Source: Anaerolineaceae bacterium UBA6073 (lineage in GTDB: Bacteria > Chloroflexota > Anaerolineae > Anaerolineales > Anaerolineaceae). Taken from it: a stretch of 64,000 nt of DNA. The notes beneath the pieces were generated by a model. The model did no database searches and was not told the DNA's origin. It worked only from the letters and a program-made list of their open reading frames with translations. Shown one piece after another: positions 18,289 through 27,277 of the stretch. Within the stretch, counting starts at the first letter, position 1; each line of letters starts with the position of its first letter. Made by a program: the position numbers and the translations under genes. The DNA is taken from assembly GCA_002436085.1 (NCBI GenBank), contig DIXT01000008.1:1-64000 (forward strand), in the 5' to 3' direction.

Positions 18289-19608
18289 ATGGAAAAAACA
18301 CCAATCGGAGACCTGAAAACGCACGTTGGAGAGGTAGTCAAGCTGCAGGGCTGGCTGCAAACTTTACGCGACCAGAAAAGCATGCAATTCCTCATCCTGC
18401 GCGACAGGACTGGTCTCGTCCAGATCGCCCACTGGAAAAAAGGCAATCCGGAATTGGCTGCGCTGATCTCCACGCTTGGCAGCGAAGCAGCGCTGACAGT
18501 CACCGGCAAGGTCGTGGAAAACGAAGTTGTCAAATTAGGCGGGATTGAAGTCCAGCTTGAGAGCCTTAAAGTCGAAAATAACGCGGAAATCCCTCTGCCC
18601 TTCGACCCCTTCGCGGAGACCCTGCCAGATCAGGATTACCGCCTGGACTGGCGCTTTTTGGACTTGCGCCGCGAGCGCAACCGCCTGATCTTTGAGGTCC
18701 AAACCACCCTCGAAGCCGCCATGCGCGAGTATTGGCTGGAAAACGGTTTCATCGAGATGCACTCCCCCAAAATTATGGGCGCGCCCAGCGAAAGCGGCGC
18801 CGAGCTCTTCAGCCTGAAGTATTTTGAGACGACCGCCTACCTGGCGCAATCGCCCCAGTTTTACAAGCAGATGGCAATGGCAGCAGGTTATGAGAAGGTC
18901 TTCGAGATTGGCCCCGTCTTCCGGGCTGACCCATCCTTTACCTCCCGCCACATGACCGAATTCACCGGCGTGGACTTTGAAATCTCCTGGATTGAAAGCC
19001 ACGAAGACGTCATGTCCTTCGCGGAACGCTGGCTGGCGCATGCCTACCAGCGCGTGCAGGAAAAGCACGGAGAGGCCATCAAAGCCGCGTTTGATGTGGA
19101 CCTGCAGGTGCCTGAAGTGCCGTTCCCACGCCTGACCATGGCGGAAGCTTATCAGATCCTTAAAGACCAGGGCTATAAACTCCCTCCGGAACGTAAGGGA
19201 GACCTGGACCCGGGCGCTGAGCGCGCGCTCGGCGCTTATATTAAAGAAAAAACTGGCAATGATTTTGTCTTCGTCAAAGATTGGCCTTTCAGCGTCCGCC
19301 CGTTCTACCACATGGTGTATGAGGACAACCCCGCGCTCACGAAGAGCTTCGACTTGCTCGGTCGCGGACTGGAAATCACCACTGGCGCGCAGCGCGAGCA
19401 CCGCTATGAAGTGCTGAAAAACCAGGCTTTAGAGAAGGGACTGACCCTGCCCCCCATCCAGAATTACCTGAATTATTTCCGCTATGGATGTCCTCCCCAC
19501 GGCGGGCTCGGGCTCGGTCTCAGCCGTTTGCTGATGGTGATGCTGGACCTACCCAACATTCGCGAAGCAGTTTACCTGTTCAGAGGACCAAACCGCCTGG
19601 AACCTTAG
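18289..19608 (+). CDS. aspS: Aspartyl-tRNA synthetase, archaeal type
   Basis: A 439-residue class IIb synthetase. An N-terminal OB fold (about 1-105) is followed by the catalytic core with motif 1 around FIEMHSPKI, the SGAELFSLKYF segment, AQSPQFYKQM, motif 2 GPVFRADPSFTSRHMTEFT and motif 3 GGLGLGLSRLLMVML. The length and the missing bacterial insertion domain mark the archaeal/eukaryal type. Whether it also charges tRNA-Asn cannot be told from the sequence alone. GGAG precedes the start by 9 bases. Confidence 0.93.
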   Translation: MEKTPIGDLKTHVGEVVKLQGWLQTLRDQKSMQFLILRDRTGLVQIAHWKKGNPELAALISTLGSEAALTVTGKVVENEVVKLGGIEVQLESLKVENNAEIPLPFDPFAETLPDQDYRLDWRFLDLRRERNRLIFEVQTTLEAAMREYWLENGFIEMHSPKIMGAPSESGAELFSLKYFETTAYLAQSPQFYKQMAMAAGYEKVFEIGPVFRADPSFTSRHMTEFTGVDFEISWIESHEDVMSFAERWLAHAYQRVQEKHGEAIKAAFDVDLQVPEVPFPRLTMAEAYQILKDQGYKLPPERKGDLDPGAERALGAYIKEKTGNDFVFVKDWPFSVRPFYHMVYEDNPALTKSFDLLGRGLEITTGAQREHRYEVLKNQALEKGLTLPPIQNYLNYFRYGCPPHGGLGLGLSRLLMVMLDLPNIREAVYLFRGPNRLEP

Positions 19609-19617
19609 GAGCTGACC

Positions 19618-20199
19618 ATGCCCTCCATCTACAGCGAAAGATTGCGCCTCAGGGCTGCGGAACGGGCGGACATCCCCATGTTTGTCCGCTGGATTAGCGA
19701 CCCTGAAGTGACCGAGCATTTGCTTTTGCGCCTGCCCATGTCTCTGGCGGAGGAAGAAATCTGGTTTGAGAACATGATTTCCCGCCCCGCCCCGGAGCAC
19801 GTGTATGTAGTAGAAGCCAAATTTACACCGGAATCTCTTGATACCCAGGCGCAGTGGCTGCCCATCGGCAACACCGCCTTCATTTCCATTCTGGAAATTG
19901 ATCGCTGCGCGGAAATCGGCATCATGCTCGGTGAAAAATCCTGGTGGAACAGAGGCTACGGCACAGAGACGATGCGCGCCATGCTGCGCCACGGTTTCGA
20001 GACGCTGAACCTGCACCGCATCTGGCTGCAAGTCTATGCGAACAACAAGCGCGGCATTCGGGCTTATGAAAAAGCAAGCTTCCAACACGAAGGGGTTTAT
20101 CGGGAAGGCCACTATCAGGCGGGTAAATATCATGATGTATTCCTGATGAGCGTTCTACGCCAGGAATGGGATTCGCAAAACAAAGTGAAAGGTAATTAG
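19618..20199 (+). CDS. GNAT family acetyltransferase, RimJ/RimL-like
   Basis: A 193-residue N-acetyltransferase. The N-terminus SERLRLRAAERADIPMFVRW and the acetyl-CoA-binding region GIMLGEKSWWNRGYGTETMRAM with HRIWLQVYANNKRGIRAYEK fit the RimJ/RimL subgroup, which acetylates protein N-termini or small amines. Target unknown. It starts 9 bp after aspS and ends 1 bp before prs, so it is part of that operon. Confidence 0.85.
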   Translation: MPSIYSERLRLRAAERADIPMFVRWISDPEVTEHLLLRLPMSLAEEEIWFENMISRPAPEHVYVVEAKFTPESLDTQAQWLPIGNTAFISILEIDRCAEIGIMLGEKSWWNRGYGTETMRAMLRHGFETLNLHRIWLQVYANNKRGIRAYEKASFQHEGVYREGHYQAGKYHDVFLMSVLRQEWDSQNKVKGN

Positions 20200-20200
20200 T

Positions 20201-21190
20201 ATGACGTCTCCTCATATGCGGCACGACCTTTTGTACGGAAATATCCGCCTTTTTGCGGGCACGTCCACTCCGGAACTCGCCCACGAAGTTTCAGAGTATC
20301 TGGGTACACCCTTATGCGGAAGAGATATCATCGAATTTACTAACGAAAATCTGTTCGTGAAGCTGCACGCTTCCGTCCGCGGCCAGGACTGCTATATCAT
20401 CCAGACCACCTCTATCCCTGTGCATCGCAACTTGATGGAACTGCTCATCATGACCCAAACCCTGCGATTGGATTCCGCTGGCCGCATCACAGTGGTAGTC
20501 CCCTACATGTGCTACGGTCGCTCCGACCGCAAAGATCAGCCGCGCGTACCAATTACTGCGCGCCTCGTGGCGGATATGATCCAGATCGCCGGCGCCGACC
20601 GTTACATCACCATGGACCTGCATGCCGGCCAGATTCAAGGCTTCTTCTCCATCCCAGGGGATGTACTTACCGGCTACCACATCATCAAGCCCTATCTGAT
20701 GGACCTTTTGCCCAACATGAACCGGCCGGTGATGCTGACCGCCGACCTCGGCTTCGCCAAGCGCGGCCGGCGTTACGCCCAGGCCTTGAACATTCCGCTG
20801 GCGTTCATTGAAAAACGCCGCGTGGATAACGAAGACCATACCGAAGCCCTCTCCATTATCGGGCAGGTCTCCGGCAGAGATATCATCCTGATCGACGACG
20901 AAATTGACACTGGCGGTTCTATCTGCGAAGCCGTGCATCTGGCAAAGCAATACGGCGCCGAAGAAGTGTATGTGGTCTTTGTTCATCCAGTGCTTTCCGC
21001 CAATGCTGTGGAGAGGCTGGCGAGTTTGCCTGTCAAGCAGTTCATCACGACCAACACCATCCCGATCCCCGCGGAGAAAAAGGCTCTCTTTGGCGACCGC
21101 CTGACCATCCTGAGCATCGGCCCGCTGCTTGGCGAGGTGATCAAGCGCGCTAATGAAGGCACCAGCGTCGGTGCGATGTTCAACGAGTAA
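20201..21190 (+). CDS. prs: Ribose-phosphate pyrophosphokinase
   Basis: A 329-residue PRPP synthetase making the sugar donor for nucleotide, His and Trp synthesis. Visible features: LFAGTSTPELAHEVSEYLG at the N-terminus, VVPYMCYGRSDRKDQPRVPI flexible/ATP loop, the DLHAGQIQGFF metal-binding segment and the PRPP loop IDDEIDTGGS, where the more usual sequence is DDMVDTGGT. The start is the ATG after the GNAT stop codon. Confidence 0.92.
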   Translation: MTSPHMRHDLLYGNIRLFAGTSTPELAHEVSEYLGTPLCGRDIIEFTNENLFVKLHASVRGQDCYIIQTTSIPVHRNLMELLIMTQTLRLDSAGRITVVVPYMCYGRSDRKDQPRVPITARLVADMIQIAGADRYITMDLHAGQIQGFFSIPGDVLTGYHIIKPYLMDLLPNMNRPVMLTADLGFAKRGRRYAQALNIPLAFIEKRRVDNEDHTEALSIIGQVSGRDIILIDDEIDTGGSICEAVHLAKQYGAEEVYVVFVHPVLSANAVERLASLPVKQFITTNTIPIPAEKKALFGDRLTILSIGPLLGEVIKRANEGTSVGAMFNE

Positions 21191-21215
21191 ACAATCAACC
21201 CAGGAATAATCCACT

Positions 21216-22064
21216 GTGCCTGAACTGCCGGAAGTTGAAACAATTCGCCGGGGACTGCTCGCGGGGGATGCTTCCACGTCGTCTCTGCTGGAGCAGCGCG
21301 TTAGCGCGGTCTCAATCCTATGGGAGAAGACTGTAGCGTATCCGCCCCCATGTCAATTTGCAGAGCAGGTCATCGGAAAAACTATTCAGGGCGTCGGGCG
21401 GCGGGGTAAGTTCCTGCTCATCCACTTGGAAGGCCTATCCCTGATATTCCACCTGCGCATGAGCGGAGACCTGTGCATGCGCACCATTCCCCATGAGGAA
21501 CCTTTCCAACCAGCAGGCCATGACCGCCTCATTCTGCACTTTGCCTCTGGCTGGGCGCTCGTGTTCAACGACACCCGCAAATTCGGCAGAGCCTGGCTCA
21601 CCCCGGACCCGCACAGCGTTATCGGCTCTTTGGGTCCGGAACCGTTGGACGCCGCGCTTACGCCGGAAAGCTTCCACGCCATGCTCCAGGCGCGCTCCCG
21701 GCAGCTAAAGCCGCTGCTGCTGGACCAGAGCTTTCTGGCTGGATTGGGAAACATCTACACAGACGAAGCCTTGTTCAACGCTGGCCTGCACCCGCTGCGT
21801 GTGAGCAGCTTACTCTCCGAACAGGAAGCCGCAGCGCTCCTGAAGTCCATCCAGGAGGTGCTCCTGCGGGGCATCCGCGAGCACGGTTCCAGCATTGATT
21901 GGGTTTATCGCGGAGGAACTTTCCAGAACCATTTTCAGGTTTACCAGCGCACTGGTCAAGCCTGCTACCGCTGCGGTACACCGATACAAAAAACCATCGT
22001 CGGGCAGCGCGGGACGCATTTTTGCCCTGTCTGCCAACCGGAAGGAAAATACAAAAATGTATGA
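21216..22064 (+). CDS. mutM: Formamidopyrimidine-DNA glycosylase
   Basis: A 282-residue base-excision enzyme that removes 8-oxoguanine and ring-opened purines. The frame starts with GTG and the mature N-terminus PELPEVE carries the catalytic Pro. FHLRMSGDL, KFGRAWLTPD, GLGNIYTDEALF and the C-terminal zinc finger CYRCGTPIQK...CPVC are all present. It overlaps the next gene by 8 bp. Confidence 0.95.
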   Translation: MPELPEVETIRRGLLAGDASTSSLLEQRVSAVSILWEKTVAYPPPCQFAEQVIGKTIQGVGRRGKFLLIHLEGLSLIFHLRMSGDLCMRTIPHEEPFQPAGHDRLILHFASGWALVFNDTRKFGRAWLTPDPHSVIGSLGPEPLDAALTPESFHAMLQARSRQLKPLLLDQSFLAGLGNIYTDEALFNAGLHPLRVSSLLSEQEAAALLKSIQEVLLRGIREHGSSIDWVYRGGTFQNHFQVYQRTGQACYRCGTPIQKTIVGQRGTHFCPVCQPEGKYKNV

Positions 22065-22830
22065 CAAATTCGCATCACAATATGATTTCTTTGTAAACTG
22101 GAAATCCCGCCTGGCGTTTGAGATGCCTTTTTTACAAGAACAGCTCGCGCTCCTGGGCGGCTCTCCGGAAGAGCACAAGCTAATGGACACCGCCTGCGGT
22201 ACGGGTCAGCACGCGATCGCCTTGGCGCGCCTGGGATACCAGGTGTCCGGGACGGATCTATTCCCACAGATGGTCAGCGTAGCGAACACGAACGCCCTGG
22301 CGGCGGATGTGAAAATCCGGTTCAAAACCGCCGGCTTTGGCAGCATCGCTCCCGCATTCCCAGGGGAGCAATTTGACGCGGTGCTGTGCCTGGGGAATTC
22401 GCTTCCGCATGTGAATTCCCTCTCCGATTTGCAGCGCGCGCTGGAAGACTTCGCCGCCACGATGGCTCCAGGCGGCTTGCTCCTGCTGCAGCAGCGCAAC
22501 TTTGACGCGGTTATGCACGCCAAAAATCGCTTTATGGAACCGCAAACACACAGTTCCGGCGACCAGGAGTGGGTCTTTTTCCGCTTTTATGACTTTGAAC
22601 CGAACGGAAAAATTCAATTTTCCGTCCTCACCCTGACCAGAAAACCTGGCGGCGCCTGGGAAAGCACGATTAATTCCACCTTTCTGCTCCCGATTCTTTC
22701 CGGGGATTTACGCGCCGCCTTGGAACTGGCCGGCTTCCAGGATTTGCGTTTCTATGGGAACATGAAAGGGGAAGCATACGATTCTGCTGCCAGCGGGGAT
22801 TTAATCGCTATAGCGCGAAAGAACGCATAA
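22057..22830 (+). CDS. Class I SAM-dependent methyltransferase
   Basis: A 257-residue methyltransferase. It opens MYDKFASQYDFFVNW; motif I is LMDTACGTGQHAIALA, the acidic loop is SGTDLFPQMVSVA, and the post-II motif is FDAVLCLGNSLPHV. The start at 22057 overlaps the mutM stop, which argues for coupled translation; a longer frame upstream merely duplicates mutM in another frame. The substrate is unknown. Confidence 0.85.
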   Translation: MYDKFASQYDFFVNWKSRLAFEMPFLQEQLALLGGSPEEHKLMDTACGTGQHAIALARLGYQVSGTDLFPQMVSVANTNALAADVKIRFKTAGFGSIAPAFPGEQFDAVLCLGNSLPHVNSLSDLQRALEDFAATMAPGGLLLLQQRNFDAVMHAKNRFMEPQTHSSGDQEWVFFRFYDFEPNGKIQFSVLTLTRKPGGAWESTINSTFLLPILSGDLRAALELAGFQDLRFYGNMKGEAYDSAASGDLIAIARKNA

Positions 22831-22836
22831 AATGCA

Positions 22837-22862
22837 GAGCCGGCTCTCGCCGGCTCCTGTCT
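22837..22862. terminator. Hairpin between convergent genes
   Basis: GAGCCGG (22837-22843) pairs with CCGGCTC (22850-22856), followed by CTGTCTTTG. It lies between the stop codons of the convergent methyltransferase and epimerase genes. Confidence 0.65.
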
Positions 22863-22874
22863 TTGTCTGTTTTG

Positions 22875-23912
22875 TCAGGATTTTTGGGTTTTCGTCCGCA
22901 AAGCCGAAATGGTTTTATGGACGTTAATTTTCCACCAGTCCACAGTTTCCTTGATACTGTCGTAAAGCCGGCGGGGTTGATATCCCAGCTCGCGCCGCGC
23001 TTTATAGGACGAGATTCTGGAGTTGCTGCGCAAAGTTTCGATGGAATAGCGTGTAAACTTGGGCTTCGTACAGGTAATCTTATAGTAGAACTCCGCCAGA
23101 GGCGCCACGAACGCAGCCAGCCGCGCGGGGAATTTGATTTCCGTGGTATCAATACCCGCGGCTTGCTGCACCAGGCTGCGCATAACGCTGATTTGCAGCT
23201 GCTCGCCCGAAAGCAGGTAAGTCTCGCCGGGCCTTCCTTTTTCCGCCGCCAGAATATGCCCCTGCGCGACGTCCCGGACGTCCACAAAGTCAAACTTGCC
23301 TTGCACGGAAAGCGACGGACCTTTTTTCATCCATGAAAGCATCATTTCGCCCAGTTCGGAGCGCTTAAAGTCGTAGGGTCCAATCACCCCGGTCGGGCAA
23401 ACCACCACAGCGTCCAAGCCATGTTTTACCGCGTCCAACACCAGTAAGGTTGCTTCTGCTTTGGTGCGGTCGTAAGGACCGGCAGGGTTGTTCGGGTCGA
23501 ATTGCAAGCTTTCATCAATCATCACATCCGGGTCCGGGCGCTGCAGGGCGTGGATGGAACTGGTGTACACCAGCCGGCGCACGCCTGCCTGGCGGACCGC
23601 TTCGATCACATTACGCGTGCCCTCCACATTCACCCGCTGCATCAGCGCGATTTTATCTTCCGTAATAGCCACCAGTGAAGCCAGGTGAAAAACGAGATCG
23701 ACCCCCTCGCACGCCTCCAAAAGGCGCGCCTTGTCAAGAATATTGCCTTCAAAAATTTCCACATCCAGACCTTCGAGGGAGGCAAGGTCTTCTCCCGGAA
23801 GGACCATCGCGCGTACTTTTACATTGCGCGCAACCAACTCACGCACAAGCACATTGCCGAGATGCCCGGCTGCACCGGTGACCAAAATGCATTTATTTTT
23901 TGAGATTAGCAA
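22875..23912 (-). CDS. NAD-dependent epimerase/dehydratase, dihydroflavonol-reductase-like
   Basis: A 345-residue extended short-chain dehydrogenase. The Rossmann motif is VTGAAGHLGNVLVREL (residues about 11-26), with NVEGTRNVIEA, the active-site Ser-Tyr-Lys region YTSSIHAL and YDRTKAEA (YxxxK). The substrate is likely a ketone, sugar or sterol-like lipid, which cannot be fixed from sequence. Its start overlaps the TetR gene end by 20 bp, so both share a transcript and the regulator probably controls it. Confidence 0.85.
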   Translation of the reverse strand: MLISKNKCILVTGAAGHLGNVLVRELVARNVKVRAMVLPGEDLASLEGLDVEIFEGNILDKARLLEACEGVDLVFHLASLVAITEDKIALMQRVNVEGTRNVIEAVRQAGVRRLVYTSSIHALQRPDPDVMIDESLQFDPNNPAGPYDRTKAEATLLVLDAVKHGLDAVVVCPTGVIGPYDFKRSELGEMMLSWMKKGPSLSVQGKFDFVDVRDVAQGHILAAEKGRPGETYLLSGEQLQISVMRSLVQQAAGIDTTEIKFPARLAAFVAPLAEFYYKITCTKPKFTRYSIETLRSNSRISSYKARRELGYQPRRLYDSIKETVDWWKINVHKTISALRTKTQKS

Positions 23913-24480
23913 CTACCAACTCCATTCCATTCCGGGCAAGCTCGGTCCAATCCAGCCTGCCGGGGTCTAGCGCCGCCTGGAGTAGATATCCCAGTACGCA
24001 GGCTGACAGCAAGTGCGCAGTTGATCCAGGATCAATATCGCTGCGGATGAAGCCTGCTTGCTGCCCTGCCAGAGCCTGCTCACGTAGTGAGCGCAACAGT
24101 TCTTCAAACGGCCGCACGCTGCGAGCCCAAACAGCTGGATCGCGCGCGGCTTCTTTCCAGAAGTCAATCATAACTGAAAAATTCTTTTCCGTCGTCTGAA
24201 AGATTACACTTGATCTGCCCGCCATTTCCACAAGACTTTCCGGAAACACCGCGCGGCCATCTTTCTCCCCCTGAAGCGCATTTTTCATCTTCGCCACCCA
24301 GGCCTCCATCAAAATCAAAAAAAGGGTCTCTTTGGTGGAGAAATAGTGGTAAAACGCACCCTTACTAACCCCCGCAGTCATACAAATCTCGTGAACGCTG
24401 GTCGCATCATAGCCGTTTTCTGAGAATAAGCGTCCAGCCGTCTCAAGGATTTTATCTCTTGACGTCTGTAATCTTGCCAT
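23893..24480 (-). CDS. TetR/AcrR family transcriptional regulator
   Basis: A 195-residue repressor-type protein. The helix-turn-helix domain (about 8-55) reads ILETAGRLFSENGYDATSVHEICMTAGVSKGAFYHYFSTKE in consecutive pieces, a textbook TetR N-terminus. The C-terminal half is a helical ligand domain. The start is at 24480; an upstream in-frame extension lacks similarity. It is first in a two-gene operon with the epimerase, and the AT-rich region above it probably holds its operator. Confidence 0.9.
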   Translation of the reverse strand: MARLQTSRDKILETAGRLFSENGYDATSVHEICMTAGVSKGAFYHYFSTKETLFLILMEAWVAKMKNALQGEKDGRAVFPESLVEMAGRSSVIFQTTEKNFSVMIDFWKEAARDPAVWARSVRPFEELLRSLREQALAGQQAGFIRSDIDPGSTAHLLSACVLGYLLQAALDPGRLDWTELARNGMELVVANLKK

Positions 24481-24540
24481 ATTGCCACCGCCTTTCCGAA
24501 TGCCCGGATACAAGGTTAACGCAGGAGGACAGGAGAACAA

Positions 24541-24904
24541 GTCTGTGTGCGGTCGAAGTTTTAATCTTATTAAGATCTATACTTTTTGACGACAATTTAT
24601 TAATTATCGAATATTAATTAAATTGGATATATTCATTATACGTCTTTTTTCCAATTTTTAATTAACCATTCTGACGCTCGTTAAAAGGATTGAATACGAA
24701 TACGCACTACAGAATACAAAAGCAATTGCTGGATAGTGGTGTAATGCAGTTTTTATGGGTATACCAAAGCATAAGATAATCTTGTAAGATGAGATAGGAA
24801 AACTTATTTAAGCTTATTCATTTTCATGGTTTCATGTTTTTGCAGATTTGATATTTGAATATATAATGGTATAAGAAATTAGCACTGTTCAGCTAAGTAC
24901 TAAA
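24541..24904. other. AT-rich intergenic region without a gene
   Basis: About 360 bp, strongly AT-rich compared with neighbours. It separates the divergent tetR operon and a small membrane-anchored protein gene. AATTTATTAATTATCGAATA and neighbouring A/T runs could hold promoters for both directions, but no clear TetR-type palindrome could be fixed. Confidence 0.5.
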
Positions 24905-24925
24905 ATGGGACGGAGGAATGCTGTC

Positions 24926-25309
24926 ATGAAAGACAAGAAGACGCGAACCATACAGATACTATTTATGATTGGAATAGCATCCATTCTTTTAGTGTTGTTC
25001 CTTAAGAATAGGCAGCAATTACCGGTAATGACAGAAGAAGATAAACGCGCAGAGCAGATAATTCTCTCTTATATAGAAGTTAATGACATGTCCATTAAGC
25101 TGGGAACAGAGAAATATGCCACGCTCATGAAAAGTATATTACTAGGCGAGCATCCCGAGTTGACGGGCGAAAACTCAGCGTTCGTTACGAGTGATATAGA
25201 GCGAAATCTTATCCTCAATTATGCCGCTGCCAACATGGGGAATAAAGGTGACTATTCAGAACCAGATGTTAATGAAGTGGCGCCAATGCCTAGTTTACCC
25301 ACAAAATGA
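24926..25309 (+). CDS. Hypothetical single-pass membrane protein
   Basis: A 127-residue protein with a basic N-terminus, one membrane helix (about residues 9-26) and a mostly helical extracytoplasmic region of about 100 residues. No family is recognised. The ATG at 24926 is preceded 10 bases earlier by GGAGG; an ATG at 24905 in the same frame lies before that site. Base composition is AT-rich, unlike core neighbours, and a dispersed repeat copy follows 100 bp downstream. Confidence 0.55.
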   Translation: MKDKKTRTIQILFMIGIASILLVLFLKNRQQLPVMTEEDKRAEQIILSYIEVNDMSIKLGTEKYATLMKSILLGEHPELTGENSAFVTSDIERNLILNYAAANMGNKGDYSEPDVNEVAPMPSLPTK

Positions 25310-25409
25310 CTGTCAATAGTGGCAATAACTAAATTTAAACGGACTCTCGAGGAAGCAAAATATGCAGTTAACGAAATCGTCCATTGTCCTTTTCTTAATT
25401 ATTGCCTCC

Positions 25410-25705
25410 TCTGATCGCGCCGGTGTTTATTATCCCCGAAGCGAAGCGGAGTGGGACCACACCGTGCGCGGCATTTGACCGAAGGTCTCCCTCTTTCCAC
25501 GCCTCTGCACTCACCACCCTTGCCCACCATGAACCGGATAGGTCGTCTCCTGACCCTGCGTACGACCTGAACGAAAATCTCCGTTATTACTGGATTGCGC
25601 CAGACTTGTGTAGCACCCTCATAAAGGACCCTCGCCAGTATCTCTGATCACTTCGTTGCTGGCTGGGTGGGCAGGCTTCGCGCTTAGGAGGCCGGCGCGA
25701 TCGGA
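25410..25705 (+). repeat. Dispersed MITE-like element, copy 2 (simplest copy)
   Basis: A 296-bp element with ends TCTGATCGCGCCGG (25410-25423) and CCGGCGCGATCGGA (25692-25705), inverted and matching at 13 of 14 bases. It carries one A unit and one B unit. The sequence matches copy 1 closely over its full length. Flanks do not show a clear target-site duplication. Confidence 0.88.
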
Positions 25706-25811
25706 GTATTTCAAAAAGGGGACTTTCATTCATCACACATGGAATCCAGTCCGGCTTTTAGGTATAATCAACGAGAGATATAAACATTAAACACCGAACA
25801 AGAGGATGCTT

Positions 25812-26375
25812 ATGAAACTCGCCATTGGTTCTGATCACGCCGGGTTCGAACTAAAGAACACCCTGACGCAATATCTTGAAAGCCGCTTAATCCCATACGA
25901 GGACTTTGGCACATTTACCACTGACAGCTGTGACTATCCGCGCATCGCGGAAAAAGTATGTAAAGCCGTGCTCTCCGGGCAGTTCGACCGCGGTATTCTA
26001 ATCTGCGGAACCGGCATCGGAATGTCCATCTCAGCGAACAAATTTGCCGGTATACGCGCGGCTGCCTGCAGCGAGCCGTATTCCGCTATCCTCGCCAGAC
26101 GACACAATAATGCCAATGTGCTCTGCCTTGGCGCGCGTGTCGTTGCCAGCGGTCTTGCCACGTTGATCGCAGAAGGTTGGCTGAACGCCAGTTACGAAGG
26201 CGAACGCCATCAACGCCGGTTGGACATGATCACCCGCATCGAGCAGCGCAACGCCATCCCGCCCTACGTTCCATCCTCCGATGCCGGGATTACTCCGGCC
26301 GCAGAACCCCAGGCCCAAAACCCCGCACCAGGAACCAACGATGTCGGACCGGAAAAGGGCACGCAGCCGCTCTGA
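25812..26375 (+). CDS. rpiB: Ribose-5-phosphate isomerase B/sugar-phosphate isomerase RpiB/LacAB
   Basis: A 187-residue protein whose first 150 residues are a complete RpiB/LacAB isomerase: AIGSDHAGFELKNTL, the Asp and catalytic Cys/Thr region around RGILICGTGIGMSISANK and RHNNANVLCLGARV. It interconverts ribose 5-phosphate and ribulose 5-phosphate or allose 6-phosphate. A Pro/Ala-rich tail of about 35 residues is an unusual extension. AGAGG six bases before the ATG at 25812 decides this start over the ATG at 25806. Confidence 0.9.
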   Translation: MKLAIGSDHAGFELKNTLTQYLESRLIPYEDFGTFTTDSCDYPRIAEKVCKAVLSGQFDRGILICGTGIGMSISANKFAGIRAAACSEPYSAILARRHNNANVLCLGARVVASGLATLIAEGWLNASYEGERHQRRLDMITRIEQRNAIPPYVPSSDAGITPAAEPQAQNPAPGTNDVGPEKGTQPL

Positions 26376-26486
26376 GCTGCCGTTGCACTAACTTTTCCTG
26401 GTGTCAAACTTTTCCTGGCACGCCGCTTGTTTTTTTTTGTTATACTTTGTCTAACATCCCAACAGTTCATCAAACATGGAGACAAA

Positions 26487-27167
26487 ATGAGATACCGAAT
26501 ATTTGGAGAAAAACTTCCCGCAGTAACCATTGAATTCGAGGCTGGCGAAAGCATCTACACGCAAGCTGGCGGCATGACCTGGATGACAGATAACTTCACC
26601 ATGGAGACCAATATGAAGGGCGGCATGATGAAAGGCTTAGGTCGGATGCTCACCGGCGAGTCCCTGTTCATGGCCACCTACACCGCCCGCGCCCCAAAAG
26701 CTGAACTGACCCTGGCATCTTCCTTTCCTGGCGCAATTTTGCCGCTTGAACTGGATGGGTCCAAGACCTGGATCACTCAAAAGTCCGCGTTCCTGTGCGC
26801 CACTCCGGGCGTGGAGCTGTCCATATATGCGAGCAAGTTCAAAGCCGGCTTTTTTGGCGGCGAGGGCTTCCTCCTTCAGAAATTAGCCGGCCGGGGAATT
26901 TTGTTCCTCGAAATTGACGGCAGCATGGTCGAAAAAGACCTCCAACCCGGCGAACGCATCAAAGTGGACACCGGCAACGTGGCGGCATTCGAGAGCAGCG
27001 TCAAGTACGAAGTTGAGACGATAAAAGGCTTTACCAACATCCTCTTTGGCGGCGAAGGCCTGTTCCTTACTGTTTTGGAAGGCCCAGGAAAAGTCTACCT
27101 GCAGACCGTGAACGTGTCCGGTTTTGCTGCGCGCCTGAAGCCTTTCTTACCAAATAAGACTTCCTGA
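26487..27167 (+). CDS. AIM24/TIGR00266 family protein
   Basis: A 226-residue all-beta protein. Family traits include VTIEFEAGESIYTQAGGM, a Gly-rich GGMMKGLGRMLTGESLFMA stretch, ELSIYASKFKAGFFGGEGFLLQK in pieces and the terminal FGGEGLFLTVLEGPGKVYLQT. The biochemical function of this family in bacteria is not known. The start at 26487 follows GGAGA; longer upstream frames lack similarity. Confidence 0.88.
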   Translation: MRYRIFGEKLPAVTIEFEAGESIYTQAGGMTWMTDNFTMETNMKGGMMKGLGRMLTGESLFMATYTARAPKAELTLASSFPGAILPLELDGSKTWITQKSAFLCATPGVELSIYASKFKAGFFGGEGFLLQKLAGRGILFLEIDGSMVEKDLQPGERIKVDTGNVAAFESSVKYEVETIKGFTNILFGGEGLFLTVLEGPGKVYLQTVNVSGFAARLKPFLPNKTS

Positions 27168-27181
27168 TTTCTATACATTAC

Positions 27182-27216
27182 AAAACAGGCTGTTTTCCAC
27201 AAACAGCCTGTTTTTC
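27182..27216 (+). terminator. Rho-independent terminator
   Basis: A 14-bp stem AAAACAGGCTGTTT / AAACAGCCTGTTTT with loop TCCAC runs into a T-tract at 27211-27215. It ends the AIM24-like gene. Confidence 0.9.
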
Positions 27217-27277
27217 TGTTACATCTGATTTTTCATAAAAATTGTCTTTTCAGGAAAGCAAACGCTTTCTTCCCACT

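Noticed and set aside
18535..19401. Minus-strand frame of 288 codons inside aspS
   Set aside because: Antisense shadow of a gene with all class II synthetase motifs.
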